Assembly (NCBI GenBank): GCA_938023865.1
Contig: CALJDG010000105.1
Span: 1 to 41,698, forward strand
DNA from: an uncultured archaeon
Lineage (GTDB): Archaea; Thermoproteota; Bathyarchaeia; Bathyarchaeales; Bathycorpusculaceae
DNA length: 41,698 nt
Reading direction: 5' to 3'
Shown here: positions 7,629-15,442 of the stretch, one piece after another
Layout: every line of letters begins with the position of its first letter
Position numbering within the stretch: the stretch's first letter is position 1
Notes under the pieces: model-generated
Seen by the model: the letters and a program-made list of their open reading frames with translations, nothing else
The model's database searches: none
Told to the model about the DNA's origin: nothing
Program-made: the position numbers and the translations under genes

Positions 7629-8657
7629 ATGCGGATAGGTGTTTTAAGTGGTGGAGGAGATGCCCCGGGAATAAACGCTGTTATAAGGGCTGTTATTAGG
7701 CGGGGAATACAAACATACGGGGACGAGATTATAGGCATAAAGGAAGGCTGGCGTGGGCTGCTGGAAAGCGCACTGGTTCCGTTGGACTTTGAGGCTGTGG
7801 CTGGCATACTTCCAAGGGGAGGCTCAATCCTTGGAACTTCTCGGACAAACCCCTTTAAGCGCGAGAGGGGTCCGGAACAAATAATTGAAAGCGCCAAAAA
7901 AGCTGGTTTGGATGTCGTTATAGCTATTGGCGGAGATGACACCTTAAGCGTTGCTCATAAGATGGCTGATTATGGCCTTAAATGCGTCGGTGTTCCCAAA
8001 ACAATCGATAACGACTTAGTGGAAACAGACTACACTTTCGGTTTTCACACGGCTGTGGCCATAGCAACAGAAGCACTAGACAAGCTCCACAGTACAGCAG
8101 AAGCTCATAACCGTGTCATAATCCTAGAAGTTATGGGACGCTACACGGGGCACATAGCCCTAGCGGCCGGGCTTGCTGGTGGGGCAGACGCCATCCTAAT
8201 ACCAGAAAAGCCATTTGACATAGACGAAGTCTGCGAATACATTAGGCGAAGGCAAAAACGCGGAAGAAACTTCAGCTTAATAGTGGTGGCTGAAGGCGCC
8301 AAACCGAAGGGAGGAAAGGAAATAGTTTACAGCGAACGCATAGACGAGTTCGGCCACATAAGTCTAGGGGGAATAGGCTATTACTTGGCTAAGGAGATTG
8401 AACAGCGAACAGGCATAGAAACAAGGGTGGTTGTTTTAGGGCACTTGCAGCGGGGCGGTTCACCAACAGCCTTCGACCGCATACTAGCCACAAGGTTCGG
8501 AGTGGCAGCCGTAGACCTAGCCCACGAGGGAAAGTTCGGCTACATGGTGGCGCTTAAAGGAAACCAAATCGTGCCAGTGCCACTTAAGGACGTTGTTGGC
8601 AAGAGAAAATCAGTTGACATTGAACTTTACGAACTTGCCAGCGTGTTTTTTGGCTAA
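7629..8657 (+). CDS. pfkA: PfkA-family phosphofructokinase with PPi-type active site
   Basis: This 342-residue enzyme has the group A phosphofructokinase fold and the catalytic PKTIDND motif (residues 123-129, Asp127 as base), plus MGRYTGH and GHLQRGGSP for substrate binding. The donor-site residues are GGDDT (101-105) and Lys124. In characterised family members Asp104 with Lys124 marks pyrophosphate use, while Gly104 with Gly124 marks ATP use. This copy is therefore predicted to be PPi-dependent and reversible. The gene follows the aldolase gene by 20 nt, forming a two-gene sugar operon. Its 3' end overlaps the stop of a second, opposite-facing PfkA gene by 4 nt. Archaeal glycolysis usually uses ADP-dependent or PfkB-type kinases instead. 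Confidence 0.9.
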   Translation: MRIGVLSGGGDAPGINAVIRAVIRRGIQTYGDEIIGIKEGWRGLLESALVPLDFEAVAGILPRGGSILGTSRTNPFKRERGPEQIIESAKKAGLDVVIAIGGDDTLSVAHKMADYGLKCVGVPKTIDNDLVETDYTFGFHTAVAIATEALDKLHSTAEAHNRVIILEVMGRYTGHIALAAGLAGGADAILIPEKPFDIDEVCEYIRRRQKRGRNFSLIVVAEGAKPKGGKEIVYSERIDEFGHISLGGIGYYLAKEIEQRTGIETRVVVLGHLQRGGSPTAFDRILATRFGVAAVDLAHEGKFGYMVALKGNQIVPVPLKDVVGKRKSVDIELYELASVFFG

Positions 8658-9616
8658 GTTGCGAGAGTCCTGGCCAAGCTCAGCAGCCGTGTGTCTAAGG
8701 GCTTTTCTCTACTGCACGTTTCTTCTAGGCTTATACTTTTAATTTCGCCCTTCTGCAAACCAACCACACATTTTCCAGCATTGCTAGCCAATAAATTAAC
8801 AGCCTCGTTTGCAAATAAACTCGCTAAAAGTCGGCTTCTGGCGGTTGGGCTTCCACCCCGCTGGGCATAGCCAACAATGCTTAACCTAACCTCTGCTCCC
8901 GTGTTAACCTCAATTTCTTCGGCTATTCTGCGGGTGTCGCCAACACCTTCAGCTGCCACAATAATTCCGGACCGTTTACCCTTAGCCGCATTCTCTTTAA
9001 CTGTTCTGAAAATATTCTCCATGTGTACGGGAACCTCTGGAATCAAAATGACTTCGGCGCCAACAGTCAAGCCCACGGTTAAAGCTAAAAAGCCTCTTCG
9101 ACGTCCCATAACCTCCACAACAAAGACCCTTTCATGGGATATGGCGGTGTCCCTAATCTTATCAATTTCTGCAACAGCCGTATTAACGGCCGTGTCAAAA
9201 CCAACAGTCTCATCCGAGCCGTAAACATCGTTATCTATAGTGGCTGGAACACCAATTATTAAGACGTCTGTTTCACGGCTGAGCTCTAAGGCACCTCTGA
9301 AAGAGCCCTCCCCACCGATGACAACGAGCCCATCCACATTGTCAGCGACAAGATTATCAGCAGCCCTTCTGATGCCTTCCCGCGTTTTAAACCCTGGACA
9401 ACGAGAAGTCAAAAGGATAGTGCCGCCCAACTGAATTATTCCGCCGACAGAGCGGGGCGTCAAAAGTCTAAAAAGGTTATTGATTAAGCCTTCCCAGCCT
9501 CTCTCAAAACCCAAAACCCTAAAACCTAAGGCACTAGCCAAACGCGTAACTGCCCTAATAGCCGCATTCATTCCCGGAGCATCACCACCGCTAGTAATGA
9601 CACCTATGGTCTTCAT
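8654..9616 (-). CDS. pfkA: PfkA-family phosphofructokinase with ATP-type active site
   Basis: This 320-residue paralogue of the convergent neighbour starts MKTIGVITSGGDAPGMNAAIR, the classic opening of bacterial PfkA. Its donor-site motif is GGEGS (101-105) with Gly at position 104, and the catalytic motif is PATIDND with Ala where ATP enzymes have Gly and PPi enzymes have Lys. MGRRRGF and GYAQRGGSP complete the sugar site. The combination points to ATP as donor, although the Glu at 103 in place of Asp is less usual. The length matches bacterial ATP-PFK of about 320 residues. It is transcribed alone, from a promoter region shared with the divergent ABC transporter genes. The donor assignment is inferred from residues only. 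Confidence 0.88.
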   Translation of the reverse strand: MKTIGVITSGGDAPGMNAAIRAVTRLASALGFRVLGFERGWEGLINNLFRLLTPRSVGGIIQLGGTILLTSRCPGFKTREGIRRAADNLVADNVDGLVVIGGEGSFRGALELSRETDVLIIGVPATIDNDVYGSDETVGFDTAVNTAVAEIDKIRDTAISHERVFVVEVMGRRRGFLALTVGLTVGAEVILIPEVPVHMENIFRTVKENAAKGKRSGIIVAAEGVGDTRRIAEEIEVNTGAEVRLSIVGYAQRGGSPTARSRLLASLFANEAVNLLASNAGKCVVGLQKGEIKSISLEETCSREKPLDTRLLSLARTLAT

Positions 9617-9729
9617 TCCAGTCGCCTTTTAAATGGTAAGACAGTTTAGCTCAAAGATGCTTTACAACCAATAAAAATTTACTCAAAGCCACCACGAAAA
9701 TATCATATATTTGCTCAGTAAATCATGAA

Positions 9730-10539
9730 GTGTTGTCTGAGATGATAGCTTGCCAAAACCTCCATGTAACCTACAAGTGGCGTCAAAAACCAGTTCTGAA
9801 AGGAGTTAATGGAAGCTTTAAGGGCAAATCCCTTATTTTAGGTCCAAATGGCTCGGGCAAAACCACTCTATTTAGGGCGATATGCGGCTTAACAAATATC
9901 GCCTCTGGAAAAATCCTGATAGATGAAAAGTCTGTTGAAGAAATCTACGCCACAAAAGGCGTTGTTTCAGCAAACTTCCAAGAAATCTACACGCTTCTTG
10001 ACGTTAAAGCCTTTGACCTAATTAGGCTTTACACAGACCTTTCAGAAGGAGACCCTCAACTTGCCTTCAGAATCATCGAGGACTTCGGCATAGATTTACG
10101 CTTCCTCAAGAAAAGGAAACTAAGCGAATTATCTTCTGGGCAAGCAAAAATATTTTGCACATCCCTCTCATTGGCAATGAAGGCTAAACATGTTCTGCTC
10201 GACGAACCATTTGAGGAACTCGACCCGGCACGGAAGGGAAGAATGGTCAAACACCTAAACGATTACGATGGCATAATTCTCATAAACACCCATGAAACTT
10301 GGCTGTTAAAAAACCTGCAAGACTGGGAAGCCTTCCTGATGTTTGAGGGAAACCTCTACGGACCATTGTCGGTTAAGGACCTTTTAGAGGCAAGGATATC
10401 CACAACTGAAGAGCCCGACGCCCTACTGCAGTTAAGACTTCCAAATAAGACCATAAGTATAGTTAGGGAAAGACGCAGGGGAACACTGCTCACAAGCCTC
10501 GAAAACCTCGATAAAATATACGAAGTTGCAGGAGGCTAG
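9730..10539 (+). CDS. ABC transporter ATP-binding protein
   Basis: This 269-residue nucleotide-binding subunit has Walker A GPNGSGKTT (38-46), signature LSSGQ (134-138), Walker B VLLDEP (155-160) and an H-loop His in NTHETW. The Q-loop is in ANFQEIY. A C-terminal tail of about 70 residues follows the ATPase core. The partner gene begins 5 nt downstream and encodes only membrane segments, so the pair forms a simple ABC-2 type exporter. No binding-protein gene is nearby, which argues for export rather than import. The reading frame allows GTG at 9730 or ATG at 9742. The substrate cannot be read from sequence. Confidence 0.88.
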   Translation: MLSEMIACQNLHVTYKWRQKPVLKGVNGSFKGKSLILGPNGSGKTTLFRAICGLTNIASGKILIDEKSVEEIYATKGVVSANFQEIYTLLDVKAFDLIRLYTDLSEGDPQLAFRIIEDFGIDLRFLKKRKLSELSSGQAKIFCTSLSLAMKAKHVLLDEPFEELDPARKGRMVKHLNDYDGIILINTHETWLLKNLQDWEAFLMFEGNLYGPLSVKDLLEARISTTEEPDALLQLRLPNKTISIVRERRRGTLLTSLENLDKIYEVAGG

Positions 10540-10544
10540 CAACT

Positions 10545-11360
10545 TTGACAAAATATCTTTGGATGAACGCCAAATCGCTTTTAACAAATCCTTACCTACT
10601 CTTTTGGTCTATTCTCTTTATTGAATTTTGGGTTTTCATGTGGGCATACGTCTTCGGCAACTACGTGCCCCAAATTGAGGAGGCTGTAAGATTCTATACA
10701 GCCACAGCCTTTGGAAATCTACTGATGCTTTCTCTGTCAGCCGCAGCCATAACAATAGCGTCAACATTATTATACGGATCAAAATCCATCCGCTACATCA
10801 CCAAATACACTAAACTTTCCCCAGCACGCTTCCTAATAGAGAACTTTGCATCTGCACTAATCGTCCTTTTAATTATTTCTGTAGTAATGTTTCTATCCGT
10901 AGCGGGTTTGTTCTACGTGAAATTCGGATTCGCCATCATGCCAGCTAACGCCGCTGGACTTTCTCTCAGCATACTCTTAGGAGCAGTTTTCATTTATGCA
11001 CTTGCATTCTTCCTAAACTCCATAGTTGTTGTTCTGAGGTCGCCAAGATCAGCCTCCTTCATTTTCTTTCTCCCCCTCATACTTGCCTTTACTGCTTACG
11101 CATCCCTATGGATTGACTTCGGAAACCTAGCCTACATCTCCCCATTCAACTGCATAGTCTCAATATGCTTTTACCATTTCTCTGGAAAGGCTCCACCCAC
11201 TGGCGCACTAACATCAGCACTTCAGAATAGACACAGATTAATTGACATAAACATAGCGTTAGCCTCCATCATAGCATGGTCGATAATCCTCATAGCGTTG
11301 AACGTTTTTCTACTGAGAAAAATGAGAGGTGTCAGTATAGAAGAAATAAGAACCGCCTAA
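10545..11360 (+). CDS. ABC-2 type exporter membrane subunit
   Basis: This is a 271-residue integral membrane protein with six predicted helices, at about residues 15-38, 55-75, 98-125, 138-160, 168-190 and 240-262. It has no soluble domain of note. It starts with TTG 5 nt after the ATPase gene, so the two are translated together and form one transporter. The layout matches ABC-2 permeases that export drugs, polysaccharides or lipids. The short basic C-terminus (LRKMRGVSIEEIRTA) is cytoplasmic. There is no clear motif to specify the substrate. Confidence 0.75.
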   Translation: MTKYLWMNAKSLLTNPYLLFWSILFIEFWVFMWAYVFGNYVPQIEEAVRFYTATAFGNLLMLSLSAAAITIASTLLYGSKSIRYITKYTKLSPARFLIENFASALIVLLIISVVMFLSVAGLFYVKFGFAIMPANAAGLSLSILLGAVFIYALAFFLNSIVVVLRSPRSASFIFFLPLILAFTAYASLWIDFGNLAYISPFNCIVSICFYHFSGKAPPTGALTSALQNRHRLIDINIALASIIAWSIILIALNVFLLRKMRGVSIEEIRTA

Positions 11361-11424
11361 AACAGGCTTAAAAAACTTAAATTTGAAAAGCGACGAGATG
11401 GCTTAACATCTTTAGGGTGGAAAT

Positions 11425-11745
11425 ATGGAAGCCACTTACATCATTGTGCTTTTAACGACATCCAGCAAAAAGGAAGCGGAAAAAATTGCAGACACGCTGT
11501 TGGCTGAAAAGCTAATTGCATGTGCCAACATAATAGGTCCGGTGCACTCGCTTTTCTGGTGGCAAGGAAAAATAGACAAAGCCGCGGAACACTTGCTCTT
11601 AATGAAAACATGCATAGACCGTTTCGAAAAACTTTCTGAAAGGGTTAAAGCCCTCCACAGCTACCAAATCCCAGAAATAATAGCCATGCCAATAGTGGAA
11701 GGCTTTAAGCCGTACATGGAGTGGCTTGAAAGTAGCCTTAAATAG
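11425..11745 (+). CDS. cutA: CutA1 divalent-cation tolerance protein
   Basis: CutA1 is a small trimeric ferredoxin-fold protein linked to copper and other divalent metals. The precise cellular role is still unclear. The 106 residues show the family pattern: LTTSSKKEAEKIADTLL, KLIACANIIGPVHSLFWW and the region YQIPEIIAMPI. The length is typical. It is a single gene downstream of the exporter pair, with a 64-nt gap that holds its own start site. No promoter motif could be assigned with confidence. Confidence 0.9.
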   Translation: MEATYIIVLLTTSSKKEAEKIADTLLAEKLIACANIIGPVHSLFWWQGKIDKAAEHLLLMKTCIDRFEKLSERVKALHSYQIPEIIAMPIVEGFKPYMEWLESSLK

Positions 11746-11823
11746 TTAGTATTTTCCCGATTGCATTGCGGAAATGTCAAAGTATTTAAGGCGATTTACG
11801 GACTACTTATATTAGGTTCAACA

Positions 11824-12182
11824 ATGGGTTTCACATACGTTAGGGTGAAGGTGGCTAATCCCCTAACTCCGACGAGGTTGGAAGATGTTGAATTATTGTA
11901 GATAGCGGCGCCGTTTTCACTTCCATACCAGGCGAAGTTCTAAAGAGTTTAGGTTTAAAGCCTGTTGACCGTGAAAAGCTTAGGGTCTACGGCAGAGCAT
12001 TTGTTGAACGAGAGATTGGGTGGGCTTTAATCGAGTTTGGAGGCAAACGCAGGGTTGTACCCGTGATTTTCGGAGAAAAGGAGGATACCCCAATACTTGG
12101 CGCAACAAGTTTGGAGTCTCTGGGTTTTCAAGTTGACCCAGTGACCAAAAAATTGAGGCCAATAGAATTTTTAATGATATAG
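11824..12182 (+). pseudogene. retropepsin-like aspartyl protease, broken by a single-base frameshift
   Basis: The ATG at 11824 opens a frame that reads GFTYVRVKVANPLTPTRLED and stops at TAG 11899-11901. From 11895 the -1 frame continues without stop to 12182 and carries IVDSGAVFTSIP, the D-S/T-G motif of clan AA aspartic proteases, then VPVIFGEKEDTPILGATSLESLGF, the usual second half. The two pieces join exactly if one A is restored near 11895. The intact protein would have about 118 residues, the usual size of this archaeal family. Either the gene is newly inactivated or the assembly has a missing base. A -1 recoding event is less likely because no slippery heptamer is present. Confidence 0.7.
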
Positions 12183-12390
12183 AGAAGTGCGGTTATAGAT
12201 CGTGGGAAAAATAGAGGAATATTTAGAACAGAATTAAGTCGAACTGGTTATCCGCTAGAAATTGCCATCGCATCCATACTTAACAAAACAATATTGTAAT
12301 TGCTAACGGATACTTCTTTGATTGGGGATGAGCATAAATTATAGTAAGTCGACAAAGTAAAAATAAGCATCACGTCTTTCTTAACGTAAA

Positions 12391-12400
12391 CTTTTATAGT
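12391..12400 (+). promoter_or_regulatory. TATA box of the SRP RNA gene
   Basis: ACTTTTATAG lies about 27 nt before the first base of the folded RNA at 12423, which is the spacing expected for an archaeal TATA box and its start site. Confidence 0.5.
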
Positions 12401-12422
12401 TTTGTTTTGCTCATGAATGTTT

Positions 12423-12741
12423 GGCGGTGGGTCTTAGGCGGGGGGCTAGGGGTCCCCTGTACCGTAAACCCTCTATATGACGGGCCGAAAGCTGAGGCTG
12501 AGGCGCCCGTGGCCTTCCGCAACCCCACTTCCGAAGCTTTGACTATCCGTCCCTTGGGGCTGGCGGTCGCTGGGCGGCTTCCGTAGGGAAGCCTATTCCT
12601 GCGTTTGCCAGGCGAACCAGGCTAGGCCCGGGAGGGAGCAACCTAAGCCTGGACGTTCGGCGCTCAAGGGGATGCGGGTATGAGTGTAGGGTTTGGGGGA
12701 GCGGGTGGATTCTAGGCGTCGAACCTCAGTGACCCACCGCC
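12423..12741 (+). ncRNA. ffs: signal recognition particle 7S RNA
   Basis: The two ends of this 319-nt GC-rich element pair perfectly: GGCGGTGGGTC at the 5' end with GACCCACCGCC at the 3' end, forming the closing helix typical of archaeal SRP RNA. The SRP54-binding hairpin (helix 8) is recognised at 12613-12660. It contains the conserved GGCCCGGGAGGGAGCAACC, close to the universal GGCCCGGAAGGGAGCAGCC loop. The length fits archaeal 7S RNA of about 300-320 nt. The RNA works with SRP19 and SRP54 in co-translational membrane targeting. A TATA box lies 27 nt upstream. The ends are set by base pairing and may be off by a few nucleotides. Confidence 0.92.
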
Positions 12742-12771
12742 GATCTGTTAGCCTTGTTGGAGTGGCACTAT

Positions 12772-14286
12772 TTGAGCTTGGGTAAAAAGTTCTTATGGGG
12801 TGTTTCAGAAAGCGGCTTCCAGTTTGAAATGGGCGATCCTTCTGGCAAGGGCGTAGACACCAACACCGACTGGTTTGTTTGGGTGCATGACGCCGAAAAC
12901 ATTAAGCGGGGCATAGTGAGTGGCGACCTTCCAGAAAATGGCATAGATTATTGGCACTTGTATGCAAAGGACCATGAACTTGCAGAAAAGCTCGGGTTAA
13001 ACGCCTATAGGATTGGAGTAGAATGGAGCAGAATTTTCCCAAAGGCAACCACAACGGTCCATGTTGGTGTTGAGAGGGCTTCTGACGCTAACGTATCAAA
13101 TGTAGAGGTGGACGGCAAAGCCATTGAGGAGTTGGAAAAAATGGCAAATAAGGAGGCTTTAAAACATTATAGGCTCATCATAGAAGATTTGAAGGCGAAA
13201 GGCTTCAAGGTTTTTGTCTGCCTAAACCATTTCACACTTCCCCTCTGGATCCACGACCCTTTGACTACGCGGGCGTCAAGGCTTAGGCGAGGGCCAAAAG
13301 GCTGGGTTGAAGAAACCGCAATAATTGAGTTCGTGAAGTTTGCCGCCTTCATGGCTTGGAGTTTTGGCGATTTAGTTGACAACTGGGCAACCCTAAACGA
13401 ACCTATGGCTGTCTGCGAGGCAGGCTACATGATGGCACAGTCAGGTTTCCCGCCAGGCATGAACAATTTTATGGCTGCTAAGAAGGCTGCGAAAAACATG
13501 GTTTTGGCACATGCCCACGCTTACAATGCCATAAAAAAGTGGGACACTGTAAAGGCTGACAGTGACAGCCCAAGCTCAGCTTATGTTGGTCTTATACACA
13601 ACGTGATTCCAGCCCATCCCTTCAGCGAAAGCGAAAAGCTAGACGTTCAAGCTGCGAGTTTTATGGACAACTTGCACAACCAGTTTTTCCCACGAGCTGT
13701 TGCAGACGGTTGGCTTGATGAGAACCTAAATGGTGTAAAAGAGAAAGGTGAAGTGATGGGCTATTTGGCTAATCGCTTGGACTGGCTTGGCGTAAACTAT
13801 TACACGCGTTTTGTGATTAAAGGTAAGCGAAACTTGTTAGCTAAGTTGTTTGCTGGAATTTCCGCAGTTCCGGAAATTGTGCCAAACTACGGTTTTGGAT
13901 GTCAGCCCAAAAGCCAATCAGCCGATGGCAAGCCAACATCAGATATGGGATGGGAAATCTATCCAGAAGGCTTGCTTGAAGCCTTAAAGGCTATGGCGAA
14001 ATTCGCCAAACCGCTTTACATAACAGAAAATGGGATAGCTGACTCAGAGGATAAGCTCCGATCAATGTTTCTCGAAGACCACATAGCGATTTTGCAAAGA
14101 GCCATAAAAGAGGAGAAAATTGACGTTAGGGGCTATTTCCACTGGGCTTTGACGGACAATTATGAGTGGGCTAAAGGCTTCAGGATGAGATTCGGCTTAT
14201 TCGCAGTGGACCTCCGAGCCAAAAAGCGAATTATGCGAAAAAGCGCAAAAACCTACAAGCAGATAATTGAAGGCACCACTAGTTGA
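12772..14286 (+). CDS. GH1 beta-glycosidase
   Basis: This is a cytoplasmic family 1 glycoside hydrolase of the archaeal (Sulfolobus LacS-like) type, hydrolysing beta-galactosides or beta-glucosides with retention. From the TTG at 12772 it has 504 residues. The acid/base Glu is in TLNEP (about 210) and the nucleophile is in ITENG (about 419). The family segments TDWFVWVHDAEN, WSRIFP and LTDNYEWAKGF are also present. No signal peptide is seen. The frame is open from 12754, but TTG 12772 has a GGAG site 9 nt upstream and aligns better with known N-termini. It follows the SRP RNA by 30 nt. The next gene, galT, suits galactose release as its role. Confidence 0.9.
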   Translation: MSLGKKFLWGVSESGFQFEMGDPSGKGVDTNTDWFVWVHDAENIKRGIVSGDLPENGIDYWHLYAKDHELAEKLGLNAYRIGVEWSRIFPKATTTVHVGVERASDANVSNVEVDGKAIEELEKMANKEALKHYRLIIEDLKAKGFKVFVCLNHFTLPLWIHDPLTTRASRLRRGPKGWVEETAIIEFVKFAAFMAWSFGDLVDNWATLNEPMAVCEAGYMMAQSGFPPGMNNFMAAKKAAKNMVLAHAHAYNAIKKWDTVKADSDSPSSAYVGLIHNVIPAHPFSESEKLDVQAASFMDNLHNQFFPRAVADGWLDENLNGVKEKGEVMGYLANRLDWLGVNYYTRFVIKGKRNLLAKLFAGISAVPEIVPNYGFGCQPKSQSADGKPTSDMGWEIYPEGLLEALKAMAKFAKPLYITENGIADSEDKLRSMFLEDHIAILQRAIKEEKIDVRGYFHWALTDNYEWAKGFRMRFGLFAVDLRAKKRIMRKSAKTYKQIIEGTTS

Positions 14287-14398
14287 TGGTGGAAAATCCA
14301 GAGGGGCTAGCACTATTGGTTTTGCGGCAGACAAAACCATATTCGAAAACTCTAAATCTTGTATTTGTAGATTTTAATGTCAACTGGAGCTTGTAAGC

Positions 14399-15442
14399 AT
14401 GCCCTTCAACGAGCTTCGCAGGGACTACCTTCTAGACAGATGGGTGGTGATAGCCACAGAAAGGGAGCGCAGACCAACAGACTTCGTAAAAAAGGAAAGA
14501 GCCCAAGCCAAAATAAGTGTCTGTCCCTTTTGCCCTGGAAACGAACACATGACTCCGCCAGCACTACTTGTCTATTTGGAATCCGGCGGAAAAATTGAAA
14601 GGGCGAAGGATGAAGACGATTTTAGGCATAAAAACTGGGTTGTCCGTTGCTTTCCGAATCTTTTCCCAGCCTTCAGCCCACCACAAGAAGCACCGAGCAA
14701 GAGGAAAATCATGAAAAGTCGCAACTCGGCTTTAGTTGACGCTATTGGCCATCACGAGGTTTTGGTGGAATCGCCAGACCACGATGAGCATCCATCAGAT
14801 GCGCGGCTAACCCAACTAGTCCACGTTATAAACGCTTATTTGGATAGGCTCAGCGAGCTTTCCGCAAAACCGTATGTGCGTTACGTCTCCATATTTCGGA
14901 ACCATGGATCAGAGGCTGGGGCTTCGCTTTCTCACGCCCACAGCCAAATAATAGCAACACCCTTCACGCCAAAAATTGTCAAAGAGGAATTGGCTGCTAG
15001 CCTCCGTTACTGGCGTAAAAACAATAGTTGCATCTTCTGCGAAATCATGGAAAAAGAAGGAGACAGCCCACGGTTTATAATGGATAACCAAAACTTTCTA
15101 GTTTTCGCGCCCTACGCAAGCGTTAATCCTTTAGAGTTTTGGATATTCCCAAAAAAGCATGAAGCTTCCCCCCTTAAGCTATCCAAGAAGGAAAAAGAAA
15201 ACTTTGCAAAAACTTTAAAGACATGCCTAAGCGCGCTGAAAAACCTCTTAAACGATCCACCCTATAATTTCGGTCTCCACATAGCCATGGAAAAAGCCGC
15301 CAGCCCCCACTATCATTGGCATGTAGAGGTTTACCCAAAACTCGCCATATGGGCTGGATTCGAAAAAAGCACAGGCATGTACATCAACACTGTTTCTCCA
15401 GAAACAGCCGCAGAAAGCCTAAGAGAAGCCATTTCAGTCTAA
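14399..15442 (+). CDS. galT: galactose-1-phosphate uridylyltransferase
   Basis: GalT exchanges UMP between UDP-glucose and galactose 1-phosphate in the Leloir pathway. The 347 residues contain the HIT-superfamily active site SHAHSQ (His179 and His181, one of which carries the UMP in the intermediate). Metal-site cysteines are seen in CPFCPGNE near residue 42 and in CIFCE in the second half. GLHIAMEKA and HYHWHVEVYP mark the second domain. The gene follows the GH1 glycosidase by 112 nt, and its last 9 nt overlap the end of the convergent debranching enzyme gene. A related nucleotidyltransferase acting on another sugar phosphate cannot be excluded, but length and motifs favour GalT. Confidence 0.85.
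   Translation: MPFNELRRDYLLDRWVVIATERERRPTDFVKKERAQAKISVCPFCPGNEHMTPPALLVYLESGGKIERAKDEDDFRHKNWVVRCFPNLFPAFSPPQEAPSKRKIMKSRNSALVDAIGHHEVLVESPDHDEHPSDARLTQLVHVINAYLDRLSELSAKPYVRYVSIFRNHGSEAGASLSHAHSQIIATPFTPKIVKEELAASLRYWRKNNSCIFCEIMEKEGDSPRFIMDNQNFLVFAPYASVNPLEFWIFPKKHEASPLKLSKKEKENFAKTLKTCLSALKNLLNDPPYNFGLHIAMEKAASPHYHWHVEVYPKLAIWAGFEKSTGMYINTVSPETAAESLREAISV

Noticed and set aside
12183-12390. Possible VapC/PIN-domain or deacylase remnant between the protease pseudogene and the SRP RNA
   Set aside because: Short pieces such as LLTDTSLIGDEHK look suggestive but are isolated, with stops in every frame. The evidence is too thin for a feature.
12754-12771. Longer start of the GH1 glycosidase at TTG 12754
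   Set aside because: It would add six residues without a ribosome site. TTG 12772 has GGAG 9 nt before it and matches the N-termini of known enzymes.
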